Shown: positions 55,784 to 63,514 of the stretch, piece after piece
How positions within the stretch are numbered: the first letter of the stretch is position 1
Layout of the letters: each line of letters opens with the position of its first letter
Assembly: GCA_947454235.1 (NCBI GenBank)
Contig: CANGIY010000011.1
Coordinates: 1 to 64,000 of the forward strand
Reading direction: 5' to 3'
Source: Chitinophagaceae bacterium
GTDB lineage: Bacteria > Bacteroidota > Bacteroidia > Chitinophagales > Chitinophagaceae
Length of the DNA: 64,000 nt
Translations under genes and position numbers: made by a program
Notes under the pieces: generated by a model
What the model saw: only the letters and a program-made list of their open reading frames with translations
What the model was told of the DNA's origin: nothing
The model's database searches: none

Positions 55784-57021
55784 TTCTGTTTAGAATTTGT
55801 CATATCATCAACAACGCCCGATGGAACATCTCCAGTCTGTTGACCGGCAAATTTAACAAATATCGACGAGTACGAATTGGCAGCACCTTTTGCCTCAAGT
55901 TTCATCATATACAAACTTTCAGCTTTATCGCCTAACATATTCCCAAGCGTGTTTAATGCAATACCCTTCCAAGTTTCAAAGGAGTTCGATTGTATTATAG
56001 TGCGATCTTTCAATGTTGCATTGTTGTAAGTAAGTTTGAAAAAACCACCAGGGAGACTTGCAGTAAAAGGATTCCCTGAAAATGTAGCACCTATGGTGTT
56101 CAAAACATTCCATTCTTTTAAATTTCCACTATTCGTATACATTTGCGCAGCAAAATCAGATGTCCCAGAAATTAAATTAAATTCAAATTTAGGATAGATA
56201 GCAGCTTTTGCAACTGACCATACCGCCGGAGCGTCGATAATCCCTACTCCGACTGCTACTGTAGCAGTAGTTCCAAAAACTAGATAGCCCATAGCAGCGT
56301 GCTGCAACATATCTGACCTTTGTCTCATTTCATCATTTCTGCCTATCTGCATATGTGCTGCAGCCATGAGATTATACTCACCATTCATATTTGGCATATC
56401 TTTTGAATAAACAATATCGTCATTTTCAATAAAAGGTTCAATATTAAAACTTCTGCCGTCACTATATTGTGCGGTCCCGTCCAACTCTGAATTATGGTGA
56501 TAACCCCATTCACCTGTACTAACAGTATACTCAATGCCTGCTCCACCATTAACAAAATTCCTCCACCGTGCACCGAATTTTGTGTAATTTCCTAATGGGT
56601 CTGCTTTTACAATTGGATTATCATCGAACGTACAATAAGGAGATTGCGCCGGGAATTTTGATGCGAATGGATCTACATTTCCCCTTCTAGCACTCCTCGT
56701 ATCATACTCCCAAAATAACGCGTTATTATGGTTTCCATTCCCGCTCCACTCATTGTCTTTTTGCTGCCCATTGTACCCATAGGCATAAACACCTTCATCA
56801 CATACCTTGGTTATTACCAGCTCTGGAGTAAAGGAAATACTATCTTTAACAATGCTATCAATGACTATTGTTGTTGTTGCAAAAACTGAGGGTGCTGTGA
56901 TTGACAGTTGTATCGCATTAAGATTGCATGGAGTAAAATAAATCGTATAGTTTTTGGTGCAAAAATAGACACGACATGTGTTTGCCCTGGCAACGGCATA
57001 CCAGTTGGGTAATAATAGAAA
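55780..57021 (-). CDS. RHS tip B: degraded stem with membrane-active-looking C-terminus
   Basis: An open frame of about 413 codons without an ATG at its beginning. It reads FTPCNLNAIQLSITAPSVF, the shared SFTPELVITKVCDEGVYAYG, NEWSGNGNHNNALFWEYD and the core end SPYCTFDDNPIVKADPLGN. A unique C-terminus of about 260 residues follows. Its middle has a long hydrophobic stretch (GYLVFGTTATVAVGVGIID, then VWSVAKAAIY) like a helical hairpin, so membrane insertion is possible. No enzymatic motif is seen. The upstream stem (57022-57117) is in another frame after a junction near 56950. Probably a silent orphan tip, unless translation starts internally (TTG at 56484). Confidence 0.6.
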   Translation of the reverse strand, partial: FLLLPNWYAVARANTCRVYFCTKNYTIYFTPCNLNAIQLSITAPSVFATTTIVIDSIVKDSISFTPELVITKVCDEGVYAYGYNGQQKDNEWSGNGNHNNALFWEYDTRSARRGNVDPFASKFPAQSPYCTFDDNPIVKADPLGNYTKFGARWRNFVNGGAGIEYTVSTGEWGYHHNSELDGTAQYSDGRSFNIEPFIENDDIVYSKDMPNMNGEYNLMAAAHMQIGRNDEMRQRSDMLQHAAMGYLVFGTTATVAVGVGIIDAPAVWSVAKAAIYPKFEFNLISGTSDFAAQMYTNSGNLKEWNVLNTIGATFSGNPFTASLPGGFFKLTYNNATLKDRTIIQSNSFETWKGIALNTLGNMLGDKAESLYMMKLEAKGAANSYSSIFVKFAGQQTGDVPSGVVDDMTNSKQK

Positions 57022-57117
57022 TTAGGCATAGTTGATGTATTTTCAACTGGTTGGGGCATTAACTGTCAGTTCCTGTTCCATAAAAGTAACGAAAACTATC
57101 CAAAACTGGCACAGGGG
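57022..57117 (-). pseudogene. Frame-shifted upstream RHS stem scrap, module B
   Basis: Encodes VENTSTMPNFYYYPTGMPLP and GQTHVVSIFAPKT with a following shift. Further upstream is a degraded DSF(R)YFYGTG(T)D. The GMPLPGQTHVVSIFAPKT junction is shared with module C and marks a second internal deletion. Confidence 0.6.
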
Positions 57118-57169
57118 GACACCGGAGCAATATGCTAATTCCTGCGGCAGTGGCTGTTAACAACCATAA

Positions 57170-57333
57170 AACACACCACCCACGTACGGGCGGAAAATCT
57201 TCCCCCCAGCAGTGCGCGTTTCTCAGGCTTCAAAACTGCGTTAGCTTCAAACAAAGGCGTTGCAAACGCCATTCCTCCCGGCACTTCCCGAATAGAAAAG
57301 TTTCGGGACAGGCTGTTTCAAACGAGTGCCAGT
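57170..57333. repeat. Mosaic palindromic repeat, copy R7, with an inserted hairpin
   Basis: CACGTACGGGCGGAAAATCT, GGCGTT-GCA-AACGCC (57256-57270), then the left arm of the 17-base palindrome is broken after CGGCACT by about 30 bases containing TCCCGAA and TTCGGGA, and the right arm GTTTCAAACGAGTGCC resumes. It leads into fragment copy C. Confidence 0.75.
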
Positions 57334-57774
57334 GGAGATGGATCAACACCAATATCCCCTTACAACTGGGCAACAATTAGCACATCTGGCGGCACCACGA
57401 AATTAATAACAGTTGTTTGGTATGCAGTCGATAGTCTTGGTGATACATGTGTTTCATCTAGCCATATTTATTTGAATTGCGATGGCACTGGTCATGGAAC
57501 ATATCATTCAAAGCCGGGTAGAAACATAAGTACAAATTCTAGTGTTGGAAGTGCTATAAAAGTTCTGCCAAACCCGAACAACGGAATGTTTACATTGAAC
57601 ATTACCAATGACGACATAAGAAACGTAGAGGTATATGACATGGTGGGACAGAAAGTGTTTGAAAATGTCTATAATTCTCCACAACAGGTAGCGATAGACC
57701 TGCGAAAATTAAATGCAGGAAACTATTTAGTGCGTGTTAATTCATCGCTTTCTGCTAGAATTATCAAGCAATAG
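57334..57774 (+). pseudogene. T9SS type A sorting-domain fragment, copy C
   Basis: A frame open from about 57169 encodes GDGSTPISPYNWATISTSGG, NCDGTGHGTYHSKPGRN and the sorting domain ending ARIIKQ. It joins the repeat at the same internal point as copy B. No start codon or signal. A few substitutions separate it from A and B. Confidence 0.75.
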
Positions 57775-57813
57775 TCCATCTGAAATTGAGGTGATCCTAA
57801 ACTTAAAATAAAA

Positions 57814-57852
57814 AGCAGCTTCTGATTGGTGTACTTCAGAAGCTGCTTTTTT
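57814..57852 (+). terminator. Hairpin terminator, copy C
   Basis: Same AGCAGCTTCTGA / TCAGAAGCTGCT stem with T-run. Confidence 0.9.
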
Positions 57853-57904
57853 AATGCAATCAGTTATTTCTTTGCAACTGATGTAGATGTTCTCTTTGAG
57901 ATTA

Positions 57905-58175
57905 GTTCAATTCTTCGGCACAGTTCTGCTTTCAAAAATCTACCAACTCCATTGAAGAACACGGATGTTTTCGTATGAAATTTTGCATCCTACTGAAATA
58001 CTTGTCATGCATTTTTTCACTCAAATGTCTTAACAATTCGCTTGCTGCTAAAGTTACGCATCGCTGTAAAATCAACAAGGTAACAATCAAACAATTGCAT
58101 TAGTAGGTTTAACTTGTTTATCACATTAATGAACCCAAAATGTCAGTTCAAAAAGCATTCAATTCATCTGGATAT
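57905..58175 (-). pseudogene. IS5-type transposase N-terminal remnant, copy C (heavily decayed)
   Basis: Collinear with copies A and B over most of its length, but with many substitutions and small indels. Recognisable only by alignment (for example CATCCTACTGAAATACTTG against CATCCCACTAAAGTACTGG). Inactive. The rest of the gap to 58283 is AT-rich with nothing further seen. Confidence 0.55.
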
Positions 58176-58283
58176 ATAACATGATTAAATTCAAAAAAAC
58201 ACTTTCAGAAAATATTTTGAGATATTTTTAAGGGACGCCTATATAGAATCTATTTTTCCTTTACTATTTTATTGACATTTCAA

Positions 58284-58853
58284 TTAATGTTGAAGTAGCG
58301 ATATCACTACACTACGAATATTGAACGGCTTAGAATTTTCAAATATAAAAAGTATGCCTATGTTATTTGTATCGCAATTCGCATATATAACAGGATTGTA
58401 TTTATACTCTTCATAAAAACTGGCATTTGCGTAATTTTTCCAATAGTCGTCATGTATAAAACGGTCAAATGTTAAAGAATAATCGATTGTATGTTCCATC
58501 AAAACTAAACTAGACGTATTATTTTGCTTTTTGTTAAAATAATCAAATCGCATCTGCCAAATTCCGGTTTGCTCAAAAGGTTTTTCTATAAAATTTGAAG
58601 TTATAAAATCTACACCGATATCAGGGTAGTGTAATTTAAAATACATAACTCCTGACTTTCTTTTTTTATGTTTGAAGGGGACAAAATTAATGATATTCTT
58701 AACTTTCAATTGATTTTTACTAACTTCCTCCCAGTTTTTTCTGAGAATAGTATGGTTATAGATACATATCGAGTCATTATTAATGACAAAATTCTGAGCA
58801 ACCGAAATTGTTGGTACCAAGAATAACAGTAGGGACAACGATGTACTTCTCAT
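58284..58853 (-). CDS. Exported protein, candidate immunity partner of RHS tip C
   Basis: About 189 residues from the ATG at 58853 (MRSTSLSLLLFLVPTISVAQ, a clean signal peptide). The longer in-frame start at 58898 would overlap tip C. The mature part is beta-rich and acidic (ICIYNHTILRKNWEEV, MRFDYFNKKQNNTSSLV) with no family I can name. It lies seven bases downstream of the RHS tip on the same strand. The immunity role is inferred from position. Confidence 0.6.
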   Translation of the reverse strand: MRSTSLSLLLFLVPTISVAQNFVINNDSICIYNHTILRKNWEEVSKNQLKVKNIINFVPFKHKKRKSGVMYFKLHYPDIGVDFITSNFIEKPFEQTGIWQMRFDYFNKKQNNTSSLVLMEHTIDYSLTFDRFIHDDYWKNYANASFYEEYKYNPVIYANCDTNNIGILFIFENSKPFNIRSVVISLLQH

Positions 58854-58860
58854 GTTTTTT

Positions 58861-60048
58861 TTATTTTCCGAAATCCAAATATTCAATTGGATGTTCAATT
58901 ATTATTTGTGGAGAGGTTTCACCTGGTTCTTCACCAGATAACACCTTGTAATTTTCAGTCTTTTGATGCCACAAGTGCCTTCCGGATCTGCTTTTAGGTA
59001 CTTTAACAATAATTGGTAGAGTTACCGCGCGTACATAAAATAGATATGTGCTATAACTGTATTTAGTTGTGTAATCTGTGTTTAGATCCTTATTGTAGTT
59101 ATGAATATTTACGTTTAATTGACCGATAAAGCTATGAATGTCTGACATTGATGAATAGTTTTTTGTTGATTGATAGATTGGATCTTTTTGTAGTTCCTCG
59201 GCATTTTCAATGCTCCAAAATGAAAATTCAGATCGACTAATTCCAGGGGTGAAAGATTTTCTATACGTAAAAGTTGATCCAGGGGTTGTTGTTATCGAGA
59301 AGCCCCATTGCTCCGCCCGTCCCAGATTCAAAATTGAGTACATCCCTTGTTCTGACCCTTCAATAGCGGTGTAGTCAATGTGGTCCACATTGTCGTGCCC
59401 ATCATTTCGTCCGCCGCGAACTACAGCGTCAGGCGTTGGCGATGCACCATTTAGTGTCCAAGGGGCATCTTGCGTTTTATGAAAATACAAATCTTTCCCT
59501 TTTCCGCCATATATTCTCCTCCATTCATTAAACTTTTTATTAAAAGCCGGATCGTGCCTCCTCAGATAATTGACATCGCGTTTTTCTTCCTTGGACTGAT
59601 AACTAATTTTATTTCCCAGAGGATCGGGGAACAATATAGGATTTCCAGTAAACGTACTATAAGGGCTAACCCATATATCGCTTTCAGGATCTAAATTCCC
59701 TCTTCTTCCAATCCTCGTATCATACTCCCAAAACAAAGCTGTATTATGATTCCCATTCCCCGCCCACTCATTATCTTTTATTTGCCCGTTATATCCATAC
59801 TCATAAACCCCCTCATCACACACTTTTGTTATTACCAGTTCGGGGGTGAAGGAAATGCTGTCTTTAACAATACTATCTATCACTATTGTAGTTGTTGCAA
59901 AAACTGAGGGTGCTGTGATTGACAGATGTATCTTATCAAAGTAGGAGGGAGTAAAATAAATGTGCATAGTTTTTGGTGCAAAAATAGACACGACATGTGT
60001 TTGCCCTGGCATTGGCATTCCAATTGGGTAATAATAGAAATTAGGCAT
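58861..60048 (-). CDS. RHS tip C: short stem with unique C-terminus
   Basis: 395 residues from an ATG in the stem (MPNFYYYPIGMPMPGQ). The stem is shortened by the same junction as B (GQTHVVSIFAPKT). The RHS core end is GYNGQIKDNEWAGNGNH, LFWEYDTRIGRRGNLDPE and ILFPDPLGN. The unique tip (about residues 150-395) opens with a charged stretch (KEEKRDVNYLRRHDP) and contains a possible His/Asp cluster NDGHDNVDHIDYTAI near 220. It ends IIIEHPIEYLDFGK. No toxin family is recognised. There is no signal peptide, so like the other tips it depends on a shell that is absent here. Confidence 0.7.
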   Translation of the reverse strand: MPNFYYYPIGMPMPGQTHVVSIFAPKTMHIYFTPSYFDKIHLSITAPSVFATTTIVIDSIVKDSISFTPELVITKVCDEGVYEYGYNGQIKDNEWAGNGNHNTALFWEYDTRIGRRGNLDPESDIWVSPYSTFTGNPILFPDPLGNKISYQSKEEKRDVNYLRRHDPAFNKKFNEWRRIYGGKGKDLYFHKTQDAPWTLNGASPTPDAVVRGGRNDGHDNVDHIDYTAIEGSEQGMYSILNLGRAEQWGFSITTTPGSTFTYRKSFTPGISRSEFSFWSIENAEELQKDPIYQSTKNYSSMSDIHSFIGQLNVNIHNYNKDLNTDYTTKYSYSTYLFYVRAVTLPIIVKVPKSRSGRHLWHQKTENYKVLSGEEPGETSPQIIIEHPIEYLDFGK

Positions 60049-60137
60049 AGTCGATGTATTTTCAACTGGCTGTGGCGTTAACCATCAGTTCTTGTTCCAT
60101 AAAAGTAATGAAAACTATCCATAACAGGCACGGGGGG
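60049..60137 (-). pseudogene. Upstream RHS stem scrap, module C
   Basis: Encodes PPVPVMDSFHYFYGTRTDG, out of frame with the ATG at 60048, as in module A. Adjoins the palindromic repeat. Confidence 0.6.
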
Positions 60138-60190
60138 CAAAGGCGTTGCAAACGCCAGTCCTCCCAATACTCGTTTCAAACGAGTACCAG
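60135..60190. repeat. Palindromic repeat, copy R8
   Basis: GGCGTT-GCA-AACGCC (60142-60156) and the 17-base ACTCGTTTCAAACGAGT (60169-60185). It directly joins the RHS stem scrap of module C to the transposase remnant of module D. Confidence 0.75.
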
Positions 60191-60378
60191 TGGCGTTTGG
60201 GAGTAAAAGTTTGCACCCCTCTAAAATACTGGTAGTGCATATTTCCGATCCATTTCTCAACAGTGCTTTCACCATTTATGTTACGCAATTGCTTTATTAT
60301 CAAAAAGAAAAACACCAGCCAAATCGGCTTAGAGGGCTTACCTTGTGTTGCACTGTAGTGAGTGTTGCAGTAGCTCAC
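60190..60378 (-). pseudogene. IS5-type transposase N-terminal remnant, copy D (short)
   Basis: On the minus strand reads THYSATQGKPSKPIWLV, IIKQLRNINGESTVEKWIGN, MHYQYFRGVQTFTPKR and stops at the palindrome. Matches the middle of copy A. Both ends are missing. Inactive. Confidence 0.65.
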
Positions 60379-60405
60379 AATTTTGCTCTGTTTAAAAATT
60401 TGGTT

Positions 60406-60840
60406 TTACGGAGTAGTATCCTCTATGTTTACTATTTTCGCAAAGGATATGTTGTTCAGACTTTTCAAAGACTTGATACTATATGTATGAGTGGCAACTA
60501 TATTCTTGACACTTCCAGAATTACTGTCCCTGTGAGATTTTTGAATTAGGATACTGTCATTAAAGACGGGTTTATAAAACACAAGATCGTAGTATTCATC
60601 TGACCTTCCTGTATAAACCCTAAAGGTTGAAGAATCTGTTAAATATTCATCTATTAAATCACTCCCGAAGGCACCTTGGCTAAATCCTTTATATACCTCA
60701 ACATACAAACCATTAGACAGTTTGATTGTCTGCCAATATTTACCCATTTCATTTCTAGATTGGCAACCAATCAATAGGAATGAAAATAAAAAAGCGGTTA
60801 ACAGCCTATTTGAAAAAAATTGGTTTTGGTTTTGGTGCAT
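60406..60840 (-). CDS. Lipoprotein, candidate immunity partner of RHS tip D
   Basis: About 144 residues from the ATG at 60840 (MHQNQNQFFSNRLLTAFLFS). A longer start at 60864 is also possible. Hydrophobic signal ending L-L-I-G-C, a good lipobox. The mature domain is beta-rich (TIKLSNGLYVEVYKGF, FRVYTGRSDEYYDLVFY) and I do not know the family. It overlaps the RHS tip stop by about 35 bases, which implies coupled expression. The immunity role is inferred. Confidence 0.6.
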   Translation of the reverse strand: MHQNQNQFFSNRLLTAFLFSFLLIGCQSRNEMGKYWQTIKLSNGLYVEVYKGFSQGAFGSDLIDEYLTDSSTFRVYTGRSDEYYDLVFYKPVFNDSILIQKSHRDSNSGSVKNIVATHTYSIKSLKSLNNISFAKIVNIEDTTP

Positions 60841-63082
60841 TGTCAATTTCTTTTTGTGCGTCATTCATTCCTCTGCAATTAAACAGATAATCTGTTGGCA
60901 TATCTCCATAATATTTATCCAACCACACTTTCTGAACATATTGAATTGGATTCCACATCGTACCATTGAAATCCTGTTTAAATTGTTCAACGTGCCCGGC
61001 TCCAATTTTCTGTATTATTGGCCATAGACCCACATAAGTACCAGTGTAGCCAGCATTATAGTTACCTACATCCGCAGCATTTAGCATACCATTAACACCA
61101 AGTCCCTTAAAGTAAAAATTTGTGTGCTTGTCAATTCCTGTCTTTTGTGTTTGGGCAAGATCGTAAGCCCATGCCACACCATAAATCGTCGACTGATTAT
61201 TCTTATAATCCCACTTGCCATCTTTCTTCACCCTAATGAACCATCCTATTGGTGTCATTTTTATCCACCCATTATTTATCTCTTGTTTGTTTGCATCCAA
61301 AGCATTTCTTAATGAATTATTGACATCAATTGTACCTCCTAGCTCTCCAACCTTTCGACCGCCTGCACTGTGGTCGTTAGCAGTATATTTTTTATCTACA
61401 TCGCTTGCCGTTGTGCCTGCTTGGTGTTCATATACACTATTATCTTTATCGTTATAATTTCTCAAGATATTACCTTGATCGTCTGTATGTACCGATTCAA
61501 CATTTCCTAAAACATCACTTTTCAAGACTGGGTTATTTCCGAATGTCGCAAAAGGACTTACTGATGGATTTTTCACAGGGTCTAAATTCCCTCTCCTTCC
61601 AATCCTCGTATCATATTCCCAAAACAACGCCGTATTGTGGTTCCCATTCCCACTCCACTCATTATCTTTTAGCTGCCCATTATACCCATACTCATAAACT
61701 CCTTCATCACACACTTTTGTTATTACCAACTCTGGCGTAAAGGAAATACTGTCTTTTACAATACTGTCTATCACTATGGTAGTTGTCGCAAACACAGAAG
61801 GTGCTGTAATTAAAAGTTGTATCGCATTAAGATTGCAAGGAGTAAAATAAATCGTATAGTTTTTGGTGCCGGGTGGTATTGTGTTCATTGGTAATGAACA
61901 TCCACTTTGAGCAACTTTGTAATTTAAAATAAACGGAGTAGGCGCATGGAAATAAATTTTAATCTGCTGCGCTAAGTTAGGCACAACAGGAGCTATATTG
62001 TATGAAAATCCCTGGTTAGGGGGTGTCGCTGTCACTTTGAACGCAAGCGGTGCTGTTGTGAGGCTAGCTCCTAAGATCGGTAAAAAGTCAGAATTCAAAA
62101 CAGTGATTTCAACATAGTTGTGAATTGGCATCAACGCAGTCTGGGTCACATTCTGGCAATCACTTGTACTTGACTCCCAAGTTTGCCCCGGCATCGGCAT
62201 ACCAAATGGGTAATAGTCTTGAATGGAATGCAAAACAGGGGTGTAATAAGCGATGGTCGTAGTGTCAGCACCTGAACTCATCGGGAATCGTTTATCACTT
62301 ACAGTTGCGAGCACATTACCCAAATGGTCGGTTAATTCAAACATCTTTTGCCCGGTAGTAGCACTGCCCGAACTGTTGTCAGTAAATGTATTTGCAATAT
62401 AATCATGCGCCGTATCGATAATATTATCCTGATACTCAAGGCTGTACCACGGTTTGCGCTCCCAAAGCCTTACAGTATCAAATCTAAAATTGTGATAGTC
62501 CCAAGTATTGCCTATCTGCCCTGCATGCCAAACCGTATCAATGGTCACCGGTTCCCAGTATTTCCTTACTCCCAACCGGCTTGAGCCATAAATGTCATGT
62601 TCAGCAAGTGAGAAACTTTCATCCTTTAACCCTGCAAATCCACCGGGGTCATAGTTTTTGTTGTGGTGGTATACAGCCAATGTATGCCCTTGCGCGTCAT
62701 GCACATAATAATCAGATTTCTCGTTACCGTCAGGTAAGGTATACTTCTTCCCTACTCTGTTGCCTTGCGCATCGTATTCATAAGCCAAACTGCTTCCATT
62801 TACATTTGCCACAGCATCAACTTTGTTGTAGAGATTCCAATTGATGGTATCTTGCCCATTAACCAAATCCTTGGTCAAATTTCCAATTAGGTCGTAATAG
62901 AAATTAGGCATGGTCGATGTGTTGTGTGCAATGTCCACAGTTCTGTCAATGGTTGCGCTGTCGTTGAGCATTTTCAACTGATTTTGGCGGTAACCATCAG
63001 TTCCTGTTCCATAAAAGTAATGAAAACTATCCATAACAGGTACAGGCGTTAAAAACACCCATCCTTCAGGTTCTCGTTTCAA
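60806..63082 (-). CDS. RHS tip D: longest stem, C-terminus resembling toxin-44-type nucleases
   Basis: About 758 codons, with no ATG at the very beginning. The frame starts inside repeat R9, so it is 5' truncated (first ATG at 63037). RHS repeat units are present (YDLIGNLTKDLVNGQDTINW, LAYEYDAQGNRVGKKY, FELTDHLGNVLATVSDKR). The same stem as A follows, and the core end is NGQLKDNEWSGNGNH, DTRIGRRGNLDP, NNPVLKSDVLGN. The unique tip (about 550-758) contains WDYKNNQSTIYG, AADVGNYNAGYTGTYVGLW and GAGHVEQFKQD. Its spacing recalls the bacterial toxin 44 (Ntox44) fold, a predicted RNase. That match is from memory and unverified. It is the fullest RHS copy in the window. Confidence 0.75.
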   Translation of the reverse strand: MKREPEGWVFLTPVPVMDSFHYFYGTGTDGYRQNQLKMLNDSATIDRTVDIAHNTSTMPNFYYDLIGNLTKDLVNGQDTINWNLYNKVDAVANVNGSSLAYEYDAQGNRVGKKYTLPDGNEKSDYYVHDAQGHTLAVYHHNKNYDPGGFAGLKDESFSLAEHDIYGSSRLGVRKYWEPVTIDTVWHAGQIGNTWDYHNFRFDTVRLWERKPWYSLEYQDNIIDTAHDYIANTFTDNSSGSATTGQKMFELTDHLGNVLATVSDKRFPMSSGADTTTIAYYTPVLHSIQDYYPFGMPMPGQTWESSTSDCQNVTQTALMPIHNYVEITVLNSDFLPILGASLTTAPLAFKVTATPPNQGFSYNIAPVVPNLAQQIKIYFHAPTPFILNYKVAQSGCSLPMNTIPPGTKNYTIYFTPCNLNAIQLLITAPSVFATTTIVIDSIVKDSISFTPELVITKVCDEGVYEYGYNGQLKDNEWSGNGNHNTALFWEYDTRIGRRGNLDPVKNPSVSPFATFGNNPVLKSDVLGNVESVHTDDQGNILRNYNDKDNSVYEHQAGTTASDVDKKYTANDHSAGGRKVGELGGTIDVNNSLRNALDANKQEINNGWIKMTPIGWFIRVKKDGKWDYKNNQSTIYGVAWAYDLAQTQKTGIDKHTNFYFKGLGVNGMLNAADVGNYNAGYTGTYVGLWPIIQKIGAGHVEQFKQDFNGTMWNPIQYVQKVWLDKYYGDMPTDYLFNCRGMNDAQKEIDNAPKPKPIFFK

Positions 63083-63165
63083 ACGAGTACCAGTGAGACA
63101 AAGATGCCATCGGCATCTTTGCTCCTTTCACCGCTGGCGGAGAAGGGCTGGGGAAGAGATGGACG
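63050..63165. repeat. Palindromic repeat, copy R9
   Basis: A version of the 17-base palindrome (CTCGTTTCAAACGAG, 63073-63087), then AAAGATGCC-ATC-GGCATCTTT and ACCGCTGGCGGAGAAGGGCT. It marks the 5' cut of RHS tip D. Confidence 0.75.
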
Positions 63166-63197
63166 AACAACTTCCCAAATTACCTAAAAACTCAATT

Positions 63198-63227
63198 TTG
63201 ACTTGAACCATAAGGAATTTATCTTTG
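63198..63227 (+). promoter_or_regulatory. Bacteroidota-type promoter of the small membrane protein
   Basis: TTG (63198-63200, in TTTTG), a 19-base spacer and TATCTTTG (63220-63227) match the TTG/TAnnTTTG pattern well. The GTG start is 20 bases downstream. Confidence 0.65.
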
Positions 63228-63247
63228 ATTGAAAATCGATATAAAAC

Positions 63248-63493
63248 GTGGGTACACCGGGCGGAGGTAAAAATCCAACTTTGAAATTTGTAGGCATTAT
63301 CGCACTCGGTGCTTTCCTTATGTTTTTAGGGTTGGGCGATATGCTGGGGACACCTGATACTGCCATTGCCATGAAGCCAACCGAAAACGATGAGCCCACA
63401 AAGGCATACTTAGTATTGGGTGTGTTAATGGTGGCTATGGGTATTTTAATGATCATAAGACACAATCAAAACGAGCGCATTAAGCGCTACTAA
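63248..63493 (+). CDS. Small two-helix membrane protein
   Basis: 81 residues from a GTG start (no ATG fits). It has two membrane helices, about 14-31 (FVGIIALGAFLMFLGLGD) and 52-69 (AYLVLGVLMVAMGILMII), and a basic tail. No family is recognised. It has its own promoter and precedes the M1 peptidase gene by 21 bases. Confidence 0.65.
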   Translation: MGTPGGGKNPTLKFVGIIALGAFLMFLGLGDMLGTPDTAIAMKPTENDEPTKAYLVLGVLMVAMGILMIIRHNQNERIKRY

Positions 63494-63514
63494 TTGTGTC
63501 AATTTCAATAGAAA

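Noticed and set aside
57132-57380. A small protein gene read through repeat R7
   Set aside because: The frame follows palindromic repeat sequence and ends by frame drift inside the T9SS fragment. It only shows that the repeat happens to be open.
60078-60275. A 65-residue gene spanning the RHS scrap and the transposase remnant
   Set aside because: It is a chance fusion of two pseudogene fragments across palindrome R8.
60722-61027. A plus-strand gene antisense to RHS tip D
   Set aside because: It overlaps two well-supported minus-strand genes and has no family or promoter signal.
54002-63165. Integron-like gene cassette array with attC sites
   Set aside because: No integrase gene, no common attC core (GTTRRRY), and the tips share long stems, which integron cassettes do not.
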